Source of the DNA: Streptomyces sp. MMG1533
GTDB lineage: Bacteria > Actinomycetota > Actinomycetes > Streptomycetales > Streptomycetaceae
DNA: 64,000 nt
NCBI RefSeq assembly: GCF_001279775.1
Contig: NZ_LGDG01000189.1
Location: 40,599 to 104,598 of the forward strand
Direction: 5' to 3'
The position numbers were made by a program, and so were the translations under genes. Under the pieces are notes generated by a model, which searched no databases, had not been told where the DNA came from, and saw only the letters and a program-made list of their open reading frames with translations. Positions 28,695-36,866 of this stretch are shown piece after piece; position 1 is the stretch's first letter; every line of letters begins with the position of its first letter.

Positions 28695-28733
28695 CCACCC
28701 TCTTTATGGTCAGTACGACTATAAAGAGGGTGG
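28695..28733. promoter_or_regulatory. 39-bp palindromic operator for the Nudix regulator operon
   Basis: Perfect 13-bp arms (28695-28707 and 28721-28733) around a centre reading GGTCAGTACGACT, itself with GTC...GAC symmetry on the same axis. The right half of the message includes the ribosome site, so a bound repressor would block transcription and translation start. Best candidate for autoregulation; may also end the upstream MFS transcript. Confidence 0.7.
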
Positions 28734-28751
28734 GTGTGTCTCCACAACCCC

Positions 28752-30191
28752 CTACCGGCGACCCGGCGCGAACGCCGCCACCACCGCCCCCGCCGCCGCG
28801 GCCCCCGCGGAGACCCAGAGCGCGGGCGCGCACCCGTCCAGGAAGGCCGCCGGTGAGCCGTAGCCGCCGTACGTCGTGAACACGGCCGCGGCGACGGCGA
28901 CCCCGAAGACCCCGCCCAGCTCGCGCAGCGCGTTGTTGACGCCGGCGGCGACACCCGCGTCGCTCAGCGGCACGGACGAGGTCACGGCGTTCGCAACGCT
29001 CGGGAACACCATGGAGATGCCGATGCCCGCGACGATCAGGGGGACCACCATCTGCCCGTATCCGACGCCGGGTTCGACCTGCCAGGCCAGCAGCCCGAGC
29101 CCCGTCGCCTGCAACGCGAGGCCGGTCAGCATGAAGGGACGGGTGCCGAACCGGTCCGCGAGCGCGCCCGCGACCGGTGCGACCAGCAGGGGCATGGCGT
29201 TCCACACGAGGATGCGCACGCCGGCCTCCAGCGGCGAGTAGCCGAGCCCGAACTGGAAGAGCTGCGTGATCATGAAGAGCGCGCCGAGCAGCGAGCCGAA
29301 GAGAAGGAAGGCGGCGGCGTTCGCGGTGGAGAAGGCCCGCCGCCGGAAGTATCCGAGCGGCAGCATCGGATACCGGGCGCCCCTCCGCTCCCAGCCCAGG
29401 AAGCCCGCCACGAACACGGCCCCGACGAGCAGCGCGGTCAGCACCTCGGCGCTCCCCCAGCCCGCTTCGGGGGCCCGCACCGGCGCCCAGGCCAGGCCCG
29501 TCAGCCCGACTGCCGCCAACACCAGTCCCACGAAGTCGAGTTGGGGACTCGTGCCGTGGCTCTCGCGGAGTTTCGCGGCGGCGAGGGGCAGCATCGCGAG
29601 CCCGATGGGCACGTTCAACCAGAAGATCCACTGCCAGGACAGCCCCTCGGTGACCGCCCCGCCGAGCACGGGTCCGGCCGCCACGCCGAGGCCGGTCACC
29701 CCGCCCCACACCCCGATGGCCATGCCCCGCTTCTCGGCCGGGAACGCCTCGCTGATCAGGGTCAGGGTGAGCGGCAGGAGCACGGCGGCCCCCGCGCCCT
29801 GCACCACCCGCGCGGTGATGAGCAGGCCCGGGCCGTCCGCGAGGGCCGCGGCGGCGGAGGCCAGGGTGAAGACGGCGAGTCCGACGACGTACATGCGCCG
29901 CCGCCCGAACCGGTCGCCGAGCGCGGCCCCGGTCAGGGTCAGGCAGGCGAAGACGAGGTTGTAGGCGTTGATCGTCCATTCCAGCTGGGACAGGCTCGCC
30001 CCGAAGTCGGCCCGCAGCGCGGGCAGCGCGGTCGCGACGACCACGACGTCGAGGGAGCACAGCAGCGCCCCGAGTCCGGCGAGCGCCACGGTCCACACCC
30101 GCCGTGGGGGCGCCTGCTCGCCGGGCGGCTTGCGGACGGAGACACGCACGGTGGTGTCGGTGGTGTCGGTGGTGTCGGTGGTGTCGGTCAT
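28752..30191 (-). CDS. MFS drug exporter, DHA2 family
   Basis: 479 residues from ATG 30191 (GGAAGG seven bases upstream). The cytosolic N-terminus has D-T-T repeats coded by a 9-bp tandem repeat. Then 14 probable helices with LDVVVVATALPALRADF, GDRFGRRRMYVV (motif A) and GPVLGGAVTEGLSWQWIFWLNVP (motif C). Probably a proton-driven multidrug exporter. It is third in an apparent operon after a sigma factor and a mycothiol-isomerase-like gene, from which it is separated by a 12-bp-arm hairpin overlapping its ribosome site. Confidence 0.88.
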   Translation of the reverse strand: MTDTTDTTDTTDTTVRVSVRKPPGEQAPPRRVWTVALAGLGALLCSLDVVVVATALPALRADFGASLSQLEWTINAYNLVFACLTLTGAALGDRFGRRRMYVVGLAVFTLASAAAALADGPGLLITARVVQGAGAAVLLPLTLTLISEAFPAEKRGMAIGVWGGVTGLGVAAGPVLGGAVTEGLSWQWIFWLNVPIGLAMLPLAAAKLRESHGTSPQLDFVGLVLAAVGLTGLAWAPVRAPEAGWGSAEVLTALLVGAVFVAGFLGWERRGARYPMLPLGYFRRRAFSTANAAAFLLFGSLLGALFMITQLFQFGLGYSPLEAGVRILVWNAMPLLVAPVAGALADRFGTRPFMLTGLALQATGLGLLAWQVEPGVGYGQMVVPLIVAGIGISMVFPSVANAVTSSVPLSDAGVAAGVNNALRELGGVFGVAVAAAVFTTYGGYGSPAAFLDGCAPALWVSAGAAAAGAVVAAFAPGRR

Positions 30192-30197
30192 GAGGAT

Positions 30198-30234
30198 GCC
30201 TTCCGTGAGGTCCTTGAGGTCACTCACGGAAGGC
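30198..30234 (-). promoter_or_regulatory. Hairpin enclosing the ribosome site of the MFS gene
   Basis: Perfect 12-bp arms GCCTTCCGTGAG (30198-30209) and CTCACGGAAGGC (30223-30234), 13-base loop. In the leftward message the 3' arm is the one carrying GGAAGG, the ribosome site of the MFS gene, so folding would hide it. Could instead be a dimer operator on DNA. Confidence 0.55.
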
Positions 30235-30243
30235 AGACCCACG

Positions 30244-30798
30244 TCACCCCGGAAAGGAATCGCGGCGCCCCAGGAAGCCCAGGAGCCGGGTCCCGGGCCG
30301 GGCGGACGAGGACACGGCGACCGGCTCGGCGAACCGCACTCCCCGGTCCGCCTCCTCGACCACGCACCGCGCGACGGGCAGCAATTCGGTCGCGAGGGCG
30401 TCCGGAACGGGCCGTCGCCGCCCGCAGGCCCGGTCGACGTCCCAACCGTGCACAGCGATCTCGAGGGCGCCCACGGCGACCATCAGCCGTACCTCCAGCG
30501 GCCGTTGACCGACCAGGACCCGCTGCGCCGGTCCGGCCGCCCAGGCGCCGAGCACCGCACACGCACGTCGGCGGAAGCCGCACGCGGGATCCGCTCCCGG
30601 TTCACCGGGAATGAGCCCGATCCGCCCGCCCGTCAGTCCCTCGTGGAGCGCGTCCAGCGAGTCGTCCAGATGCACGAGCAGCTCCCCCAGATCCCACTGG
30701 GCGCACGGCGTCCGCCGCCCCAGGCCGTGGGGCACCACCCCGGCCACACTGCCGAGTGCGTAGGCGAGCGAACGCTCCAGCAGCTCACCGGGGTTCAT
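30244..30798 (-). CDS. DinB/maleylpyruvate-isomerase-like (mycothiol-dependent) family protein
   Basis: 184 residues. Helical protein with DLGELLVHLDDSLDALHEG and EIAVHGWDVDRACGRRRPVPDALA, the His/Asp pattern of the TIGR03086/MDMPI family, metal-binding four-helix proteins often using mycothiol. Substrate unknown. ATG 30798 overlaps the sigma factor stop (ATGA), so it is co-translated with it. Next gene is an MFS exporter; together they may handle a toxic compound. Confidence 0.75.
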   Translation of the reverse strand: MNPGELLERSLAYALGSVAGVVPHGLGRRTPCAQWDLGELLVHLDDSLDALHEGLTGGRIGLIPGEPGADPACGFRRRACAVLGAWAAGPAQRVLVGQRPLEVRLMVAVGALEIAVHGWDVDRACGRRRPVPDALATELLPVARCVVEEADRGVRFAEPVAVSSSARPGTRLLGFLGRRDSFPG

Positions 30799-31757
30799 GA
30801 CAGCGCCTTCGGCATCCCGAAGCGGCCGACCAGCTCCACGTCCAAGAAGGCCGTGATGCGGGCGACGGCCCCCTCCTCGACGGTGAGCACCTGCACGGAG
30901 TGCGCTGTGAAGACGCCGTCCACCCCGCGCTCGTACATGACGACGGCGGGCTGCCCGTTCGCGCGCGCGGGCAGCATCCGGACGCCGCCCTTCTCCTGCA
31001 CACGGGCCCGCAGGAACCGCAGCACGTCCTTCTTCCCGCCGAACCACTCCAGGTGCGGCGGCATCTCCAGCTCGACCCCGTCCTGAAGGAGCCCGAGCAG
31101 CGCCTCCATGTCCGCGTTCTCGAAGGCGGACACGTACCGGTCGAGCACCTCGCGGTCGGCCGCGCCCGCGGGTTCGACGACGAGGTCCTCATCGGGGGCG
31201 ACCTCGTCGAGGCGGGCACGCGCGCGTTGGAGGCTGCTTTTGACGGCCGCCGTGGAGGTGCCGAGGAGCGAGGCGACCTCGGGCGCCCGCCAGGCCGGCA
31301 CGTCCCGCAGGATGAGCACGGCCCGCTGCCGTGCGGGCAGGTGCTGCAGCGCGGCGACGAGCGCGAGCCGGAAACTGCCGCGTGCCGCCACGACGGTCGC
31401 CGGGTCGACGAGGGAGTCCGGCAGCGGCTGCAGCCACGGAACGTCCGTCGCCGGGGCGCTCAACGGCTCCTCGGGCGCGTCCGAAGGCCCCCCGAGCCCC
31501 GAGGGCAGCGGGCGCCGCGTACGGCTCTCCAACGCCGTCAGACACGTGTTGGTGGCGATCCGGTGGAGCCAGGTCCGCAGGGACGCCCGGCCCTCGTAGC
31601 CGGCGTAGGACCGCCACGCCCGCAGATACGTCTCCTGCACCAGGTCCTCGGCCTCGTCCACCGAGCCCAGCATCCGGTAGCAGTGCGCGAGCAGCTCCCG
31701 CCGGTACGGGTCGGTCAGCCGCACGAACTCGTCGCGGTCCGTCGTCGTCGCAGCCAT
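30795..31757 (-). CDS. ECF sigma factor with SnoaL-like C-terminal domain
   Basis: 320 residues. Region 2 (about 10-80; FVRLTDPYRRELLAHCYRMLGSVDEAEDLV) and region 4 (about 130-195; LPARQRAVLILRDVPAWRAPEVASLLGTSTAAVKSSLQRAR) are followed by an NTF2/SnoaL-like domain (about 205-320; LDRYVSAFENADMEALLGLL). This layout fits the TIGR02960/SigJ-SigG-like group, in which the extra domain rather than an anti-sigma protein is thought to modulate activity. No anti-sigma gene adjoins. ATG 31757 has GGGG seven bases upstream; GTG 31763 is an alternative. Confidence 0.87.
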   Translation of the reverse strand: MAATTTDRDEFVRLTDPYRRELLAHCYRMLGSVDEAEDLVQETYLRAWRSYAGYEGRASLRTWLHRIATNTCLTALESRTRRPLPSGLGGPSDAPEEPLSAPATDVPWLQPLPDSLVDPATVVAARGSFRLALVAALQHLPARQRAVLILRDVPAWRAPEVASLLGTSTAAVKSSLQRARARLDEVAPDEDLVVEPAGAADREVLDRYVSAFENADMEALLGLLQDGVELEMPPHLEWFGGKKDVLRFLRARVQEKGGVRMLPARANGQPAVVMYERGVDGVFTAHSVQVLTVEEGAVARITAFLDVELVGRFGMPKALS

Positions 31758-31823
31758 GCCCACGCCCCACTTCCGTCAGCCCGTTCCTCGTGGATACAGA
31801 CCGGCGTGAACGCGAAAACGAAT

Positions 31824-31855
31824 CGGCCGGCCCCGGGGAAATCCGGAACCGGCCG
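31824..31855 (-). terminator. Terminator of the parA-scp-rluB operon
   Basis: Thirteen-base arms (31824-31836 and 31843-31855) with two G-U pairs, followed on the minus strand by ATTCGTTTTCG, about 40 bases past the pseudouridine synthase stop. Confidence 0.65.
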
Positions 31856-31893
31856 CACACGCGCGTGGGCACGTGGAACGTGGGACGTGGGGA

Positions 31894-32991
31894 CTACAGA
31901 TCGACTTCCTTCATCAGCATGCCGACCTCCGTGTTGGACAGGCGCCGCAGCCAGCCCGACTTCTGGTCGCCCAGGGTGATGGGACCGAAGGCGACGCGGA
32001 CCAGCTTGTCGACCGGGAAGCCCGCCTCGGCGAGCATGCGGCGGACGATGTGCTTGCGGCCCTCGTGGAGGGTGACCTCGACGAGGTAGTTCTTGCCGGT
32101 CTGCTCGACGACCCGGAAGTGGTCCGCCTTCGCGTACCCGTCCTCCAGCTGGATGCCGTTCTTGAGCTGCTTGCCCAGGTCGCGCGGGATCGGGCCCACG
32201 ATGTGCGCGAGGTAGACCTTCTTCACGCCGTACTTGGGGTGGGTCAGCCGGTGTGCCAGCTCGCCGTGGTTGGTGAGCAGGATGACACCCTCGGTCTCGG
32301 TGTCGAGCCGCCCGACGTGGAAGAGCCGCGTCTCGCGGTTGGTGACGTAGTCGCCGAGGCACTGCCGGCCCTCGGTGTCCTCCATCGTCGAGACGACACC
32401 GGCGGGCTTGTTCAGCGAGAAGAACTGGTACGACTGCGTCGCGACCGTCAGGCCGTCGACCTTGACCTCGTCATTCTCCGGGTCGACCCGCTTGCCCTGC
32501 TCCAGGACGATCTCGCCGTTGACCTCGACGCGCGCCTGCTCGATGAGCTCCTCGCAGGCCCGCCGGGAGCCGTAGCCCGCGCGCGCGAGGACCTTCTGCA
32601 GCCGCTCGCCCTCGAGCTCGGCGCCGGGGAAGGTCTTGGGCAGCTTGACGTCCTTCTTGTCCGCGTACCGCTCCCGGTTGCGCTCCTCGGCCCGCGTCTC
32701 GTACTCGCGCGAGGTCGCCGGAGCCGTCCGCCCGCGCTGCTGGGGCTTCTTGGGGCCGCCCTTGGCACCGCCGCGGGCCGCGCCGCCGCGCCCCGCCTTC
32801 GGGCCCTCATGAGACGCGCCGGGGCCCACGTCGTAGCGGCGCTCCTCGGGGCGGGGCTTGCTGGGACGGCCCTGACCCTGGCTCTGGCCCTTGCCCTGAC
32901 CCTTGCCCTGGCCCTGCTTCTGGTCCCTGTTGTTGCCGGCCCCGCGGTGGTTACCGCGCCCGCCGCTCTTGCCGCTACCGCTGCTTCGCAT
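31894..32991 (-). CDS. RluB/RsuA-family 23S/16S rRNA pseudouridine synthase with basic N-terminal extension
   Basis: 365 residues. About 120 N-terminal residues are Gly/Lys/Arg/Gln-rich (GQGKGQGKGQSQGQG; GRGGAARGGAKGG) and probably disordered and RNA-binding. Then an S4 domain (ERLQKVLARAGYGSRRACEEL) and the catalytic domain with HVGRLDTETEGVILLTN (catalytic Asp in GRLD) and LHEGRKHIVRRM. It isomerises uridine in rRNA; conserved after scpA-scpB. ATG 32991 overlaps the scpB stop (TGATG). Confidence 0.93.
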   Translation of the reverse strand: MRSSGSGKSGGRGNHRGAGNNRDQKQGQGKGQGKGQSQGQGRPSKPRPEERRYDVGPGASHEGPKAGRGGAARGGAKGGPKKPQQRGRTAPATSREYETRAEERNRERYADKKDVKLPKTFPGAELEGERLQKVLARAGYGSRRACEELIEQARVEVNGEIVLEQGKRVDPENDEVKVDGLTVATQSYQFFSLNKPAGVVSTMEDTEGRQCLGDYVTNRETRLFHVGRLDTETEGVILLTNHGELAHRLTHPKYGVKKVYLAHIVGPIPRDLGKQLKNGIQLEDGYAKADHFRVVEQTGKNYLVEVTLHEGRKHIVRRMLAEAGFPVDKLVRVAFGPITLGDQKSGWLRRLSNTEVGMLMKEVDL

Positions 32992-33665
32992 CAAATGTCC
33001 GTCGTCGTTGTATTAGGCATGTTCGTCGTGGGCCCGTCGTCCAGGTCCGGAGCATCCGGATCGAACGACGGTACGGCTTCCTGGGTCTCGGCCTCGATCG
33101 CCTCCGCCTCCGGGAGGAAGGGCGCGAGCTCCGGGAGCTCGTCCAGACCACGCAGGCCCATCCGCTCCAGGAAGTAGTTCGTCGTCGTGTACAGGATCGC
33201 ACCTGTTTCGGGTTCCGTGCCCGCCTCCTCGACCAGACCGCGCTGGAGGAGGGTGCGCATCACACCGTCACAGTTCACTCCGCGGACCGCCGAGACCCGA
33301 CTGCGGCTGACCGGCTGACGGTAGGCGACCACCGCCAGGGTCTCCAGCGCGGCCTGGGTGAGCCGGGCCTGCTGGCCGTCCAGGACGAAGCCCTCGACGG
33401 CCGCCGCATACTCGGGGCGGCTGTAGAAACGCCAGCCACCGGCGATCAGCCGCAGCTCGAACCCGCGCCCCTGCACGGTGTAGTCGTCGGCCAGCTCCCG
33501 CAGCGCGTCCCCGATCTGCCGCTTGGGCCGCTGGAGGATCTTCGCCAGGTGCTCCTCGGTCGCGGGCTCGTCCACGACCATGAGGACGGCCTCCAGGGCC
33601 GGCTTGAGGTCGAGATCGGCGACGGTACGCAGCCCGGCCGGAACGTCGGTGCTCTCCTCGCTCAC
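32991..33665 (-). CDS. scpB: Segregation and condensation protein B
   Basis: 224 residues, winged-helix partner of ScpA and SMC in chromosome condensation. LKPALEAVLMVVDEPATEEHLAKIL and TQAALETLAVVAYRQPVSRSRVSAVRGVN are family signatures. The acidic tail (EAEAIEAETQEAV...DLDDGPTT) is an actinobacterial addition. GTG 33665 overlaps the scpA stop as GTGA. Confidence 0.95.
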   Translation of the reverse strand: MSEESTDVPAGLRTVADLDLKPALEAVLMVVDEPATEEHLAKILQRPKRQIGDALRELADDYTVQGRGFELRLIAGGWRFYSRPEYAAAVEGFVLDGQQARLTQAALETLAVVAYRQPVSRSRVSAVRGVNCDGVMRTLLQRGLVEEAGTEPETGAILYTTTNYFLERMGLRGLDELPELAPFLPEAEAIEAETQEAVPSFDPDAPDLDDGPTTNMPNTTTTDI

Positions 33666-34738
33666 GGCTTCTTCTCCTCCTTGGGCGCCTCGGGCGGCCG
33701 GTCGAACTCGTCGGTGACCATGGGCTGGGCGTCACCCTCCCCGCCGGTCCAGCGCACGAGCAGCTCCCCGAGGGCCGTCTCCTGGTCGAGGGCGACGGCC
33801 TTCTCCCGGTACAGCTCCAGCAGGGCCAGGAAGCGCGCCACGACGGTCAGGGTGTCGTCGGTGTCCTCGACCAGCGTCCGGAAGCTGGCCTCCCCCAGCT
33901 CCTTGAGGCGTGCGACGACGATCCCGGCCTGCTCCTGGACACTCACCAGCGGCGCGTGGATGTGGTCGACGTACACCTGCGGCTTGGGCTTGGGCTGCAT
34001 CGCCTTGACGGCGAGCTTGGCGAACCCCTCCGCGCCGATGCTGATGACCACCTCGGGCAGCAGCTCGGCGTGGTGCGGTTCGAGTCCGACGGTACGGGGG
34101 TAGCGGCGTGCCTCCTCGTCGAGCCGTCCGCTGAAGATGTCGGCGATCTGCTTGTACGCGCGGTACTGCAGAAGCCGCGCGAAGAGCAGATCCCGGGCTT
34201 CCAGGAGCGCGAGATCGGCCTCGTCCTCGACTTCCGCGGCGGGCAGCAGCCGGGCGGCCTTCAGGTCCAGCAGGGTGGCTGCCACGACCAGGAACTCCGT
34301 CGTCTGGTCCAGGTCCCAGTCCGGCCCCATCGCCCTGATGTGCGCCATGAACTCGTCGGTCACCTTCGACAGCGCGACCTCGGTGACGTCCAGCTTGTGC
34401 TTGGAGATCAGCTGGAGGAGCAGGTCGAAGGGACCTTCGAAGTTGGCGAGCCGGACCTTGAAGACACCGTCGGAGGGTTCCTCGGCCTCCACGGGGACGG
34501 GAGGCTCTGCGGGAGCAGGAGGCTCCACGACAGGAGCAGGAGGCTCCACGACAGGAGCGGGAGCCTCCACGACGGGGGCAGGAGCCTCCACAAGAGGAGC
34601 GGGTACCTCCGCAACGGGAGGTTCCTCCACCGGAGCCGGGGCCTCCACAGGCAACGGAACCGCCCCCGGCCCCCTCCCCAGTGCACGCCGACCACCGGCG
34701 GATGCGCCGGCGCCGGGGGGAACGTCGTTCGAGGTCAT
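33662..34738 (-). CDS. scpA: Segregation and condensation protein A (kleisin)
   Basis: 358 residues, SMC-ScpAB kleisin subunit. The family core starts near residue 90 (FKVRLANFEGPFDLLLQLI) and ends with the winged-helix ELLVRWTGGEGDAQP region. The first about 85 residues are unusual: a Pro/Ala/Val/Glu heptad repeat (PAPVVEA/PAPVVEP) encoded by 21-base repeats. ATG 34738 has GGGGG just upstream. Coupled to scpB. Confidence 0.95.
   Translation of the reverse strand: MTSNDVPPGAGASAGGRRALGRGPGAVPLPVEAPAPVEEPPVAEVPAPLVEAPAPVVEAPAPVVEPPAPVVEPPAPAEPPVPVEAEEPSDGVFKVRLANFEGPFDLLLQLISKHKLDVTEVALSKVTDEFMAHIRAMGPDWDLDQTTEFLVVAATLLDLKAARLLPAAEVEDEADLALLEARDLLFARLLQYRAYKQIADIFSGRLDEEARRYPRTVGLEPHHAELLPEVVISIGAEGFAKLAVKAMQPKPKPQVYVDHIHAPLVSVQEQAGIVVARLKELGEASFRTLVEDTDDTLTVVARFLALLELYREKAVALDQETALGELLVRWTGGEGDAQPMVTDEFDRPPEAPKEEKKP
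34500..34608. repeat. 21-base coding repeats in scpA
   Basis: Degenerate units of the GGCTCCACGACAGGAGCAGGA type (+ strand, shown to 20 bases or so) encode PAPxVE[A/P] heptads in the disordered N-terminus of ScpA. Copy number probably varies between strains. Confidence 0.6.
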
Positions 34739-34756
34739 GGCCCCCGCAGGCTACCG

Positions 34757-35332
34757 CTACCGCCCGCGCAGCCGGCGTACGAGGATGCTCGCGTCCCCAC
34801 GGGACTCCAGATCGGCCAGCACCACGGCCACGGCCTCCCGCACGATCCGCCCGCGGTCGACCGCCAGCCCATGTTCGCCCCGGAGCACCAGACGCGCATG
34901 CTCCAGGTCCATGAGCTCCTCGGCGGAGACGTACACGGTGATCTTCTCGTCGTGCCGCTCACGCCCGCTGGGCCGCCGCGAGGCCGCCCGTCCACGCTTC
35001 CCGCGCGGTGCGGCCGCCGCGGCACCCGAGGCAGAACCTTCCTGCGGATCCTGACGACGCCCCGAGCGGTCCGCGCCCCGGTTGCGGGACTCGCCCGCCT
35101 CCGTCGGCTCCGCGTCGGTCGCCACATGCTCCGCGCCGTCGCCGTCACCGCCCCGCGCCGGCACCGACTGCGGTGCGTCCTCACCCGAGGACGGCCCGGC
35201 CGCGGCCCCGTCGGACTCCCCCGCGGGAGCCGGCACCCGAGCCTCGCCGTTGACCCCCCGCCGGGGAGTGGACGACTGAAGCGCCATTCCCCCTGTCGTA
35301 CGGAACAGTTCGTCGGCCCCCGGCAGACTCAC
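34757..35332 (-). CDS. Ribbon-helix-helix-like protein between ParA and ScpA
   Basis: 191 residues from GTG 35332, which overlaps the parA stop (GTGA); GTG 35344 is an alternative. The first about 120 residues are Ala/Gly/Asp-rich and basic near 100-125 (PRGKRGRAASRRPSGRER). The C-terminus begins DEKITVYVSAEELMDLEHAR, a strand-helix pattern like ribbon-helix-helix DNA-binding proteins, then a helix to VRRLRG. Sitting directly after an orphan ParA and before scpAB, it could be the ParA's DNA-binding partner (inference). No ParB-type protein is present. Confidence 0.7.
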   Translation of the reverse strand: MSLPGADELFRTTGGMALQSSTPRRGVNGEARVPAPAGESDGAAAGPSSGEDAPQSVPARGGDGDGAEHVATDAEPTEAGESRNRGADRSGRRQDPQEGSASGAAAAAPRGKRGRAASRRPSGRERHDEKITVYVSAEELMDLEHARLVLRGEHGLAVDRGRIVREAVAVVLADLESRGDASILVRRLRGR

Positions 35333-36507
35333 TCGGCGTGACACCGGGCGAGCACCTCCCTGGCGAGCTGACGATAGGCGGCGGCACCGACGGAGTTGGA
35401 GGCGTACGTCGTGATCGGCTCGCCGGCGACCGTGGTCTCCGGGAAGCGGACCGTGCGCCCGATGACCGTGTGGTAGACGTGGTCGTCGAAGGCCTCGACG
35501 ACACGCGCGAGCACCTCACGGCTGTGCACCGTGCGCGAGTCGTACATCGTGGCGAGGATGCCGTCGAGCTCCAGCTCCGGGTTGAGCCGCTCCTGGACCT
35601 TCTCGATGGTCTCCGTCAGCAGTGCGACACCGCGAAGCGCGAAGAACTCGCACTCCAGTGGCACTATCACCTTGTGCGCGGCCGTCAGGGCGTTCACCGT
35701 GAGCAGGCCGAGCGAGGGCTGACAGTCGATCACGATGTAGTCGTAGTCGGCCATGAGCGGCTTCAGGGCACGTTGCAGCGTCGACTCGCGCGCCACCTCG
35801 GAGACCAGCTGGACCTCGGCGGCGGACAGGTCGATGTTGCTGGGCAGCAGGTCCATGTTGGGGACCGCTGTCTTCAGGAGTACCTCGTCGGCCGCCATGC
35901 CCCGCTCCATGAGCAGGTTGTAGACCGTGAGGTCGAGCTCCATCGGGTTGACACCGAGACCCACCGACAGCGCGCCCTGCGGGTCGAAGTCCACGAGCAG
36001 CACACGACGGCCGTACTCCGCGAGAGCGGCACCCAGGTTGATGGTCGACGTCGTCTTGCCGACGCCGCCCTTCTGGTTGCACATCGCGATGATCTTCGCG
36101 GGTCCATGATCGGTCAGCGGACCCGGAATCGGGAAGTACGGCAGCGGACGACCGGTCGGACCGACGCGCTCACGGCGCTGACGGGCAGCGTCGGGCGCGA
36201 GCGTGGCCGCGTACTCGGGGTCGGGCTCGTACTCGGCGTCGGGATCGTAGAAGTGCCCGTCGGGCAGTTCGTCGTAGTCGGCGAAGTGGTTGTGGGGCGC
36301 GCCACTTCCGTCGCCGGCCATGGCGTTCACGTGATGGCCATCCATGCTCTGGTGTGCTGGCTGAGTCACCCCTGAGGTCCGGTGACTCTGGTGGGCTGCG
36401 AAGGTGCGCACCGCGACGGAGCCGACAGCCTCGAACCCCGCGGGGCCCTCGGCCCGTGCAGGCATTCCTGGTTGACCACCCCCGGGAGAAAATGTCGACT
36501 CATTCAC
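35329..36507 (-). CDS. Orphan ParA-family chromosome-partition ATPase
   Basis: 392 residues. A poorly conserved, disordered N-terminus (about 135 residues, His/Asp/Pro-rich) precedes a complete ParA/Soj domain: deviant Walker A CNQKGGVGKTTSTINLG, DFDPQGALSVGLG, and VIDCQPSLGLLTVNAL. ParA ATPases make nucleotide-dependent DNA-bound gradients that move cargo. This one heads the scpAB operon and is distinct from the oriC ParA, as no parB adjoins. The GTG start at 36507 is about 10 bases from AAGGAGG; the strong site supports keeping the long N-terminus. Confidence 0.9.
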   Translation of the reverse strand: MNESTFSPGGGQPGMPARAEGPAGFEAVGSVAVRTFAAHQSHRTSGVTQPAHQSMDGHHVNAMAGDGSGAPHNHFADYDELPDGHFYDPDAEYEPDPEYAATLAPDAARQRRERVGPTGRPLPYFPIPGPLTDHGPAKIIAMCNQKGGVGKTTSTINLGAALAEYGRRVLLVDFDPQGALSVGLGVNPMELDLTVYNLLMERGMAADEVLLKTAVPNMDLLPSNIDLSAAEVQLVSEVARESTLQRALKPLMADYDYIVIDCQPSLGLLTVNALTAAHKVIVPLECEFFALRGVALLTETIEKVQERLNPELELDGILATMYDSRTVHSREVLARVVEAFDDHVYHTVIGRTVRFPETTVAGEPITTYASNSVGAAAYRQLAREVLARCHAE

Positions 36508-36866
36508 AAGTCGTCTTACCTCCTTGGTGACCAGGAAATTTCTAGACAGGTCAGCGTGGCACCATGCCGACGGTTGGCGACTCTATGGCGTGTCGGGCGT
36601 CCGCAGCAACACAATCCGCCGGACCCGGCAGGATGTGTCGGCAATGAAACATCCCTCTGTCAAGGGCGTACGGCCGTCGCACGGCAGGTTTCACCGGTGT
36701 ACGAATCGGTTCAAGGGTTACGTTCGAGGCGAGTTGACCTAGAGGCGCAAAGTGACCATACACACACCCGGCCGGACCTTGTCGGGCAAGGTCCGGCCGG
36801 GTGCGCGGTGTTGACGACCTCTGTTGACGTATCGACCTTTACCAAAAGGAGACTTAACGTCGCCGG
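36508..36866. other. Intergenic region upstream of parA
   Basis: 359 bases holding the parA promoter and the ald terminator. AT-rich patches occur near 36530-36545 and 36820-36855. No small gene or RNA recognised. Confidence 0.4.
36766..36802 (-). terminator. Terminator of ald
   Basis: Perfect 15-bp arms (36766-36780 and 36788-36802), seven-base loop, 65 bases beyond the ald stop. Confidence 0.8.
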
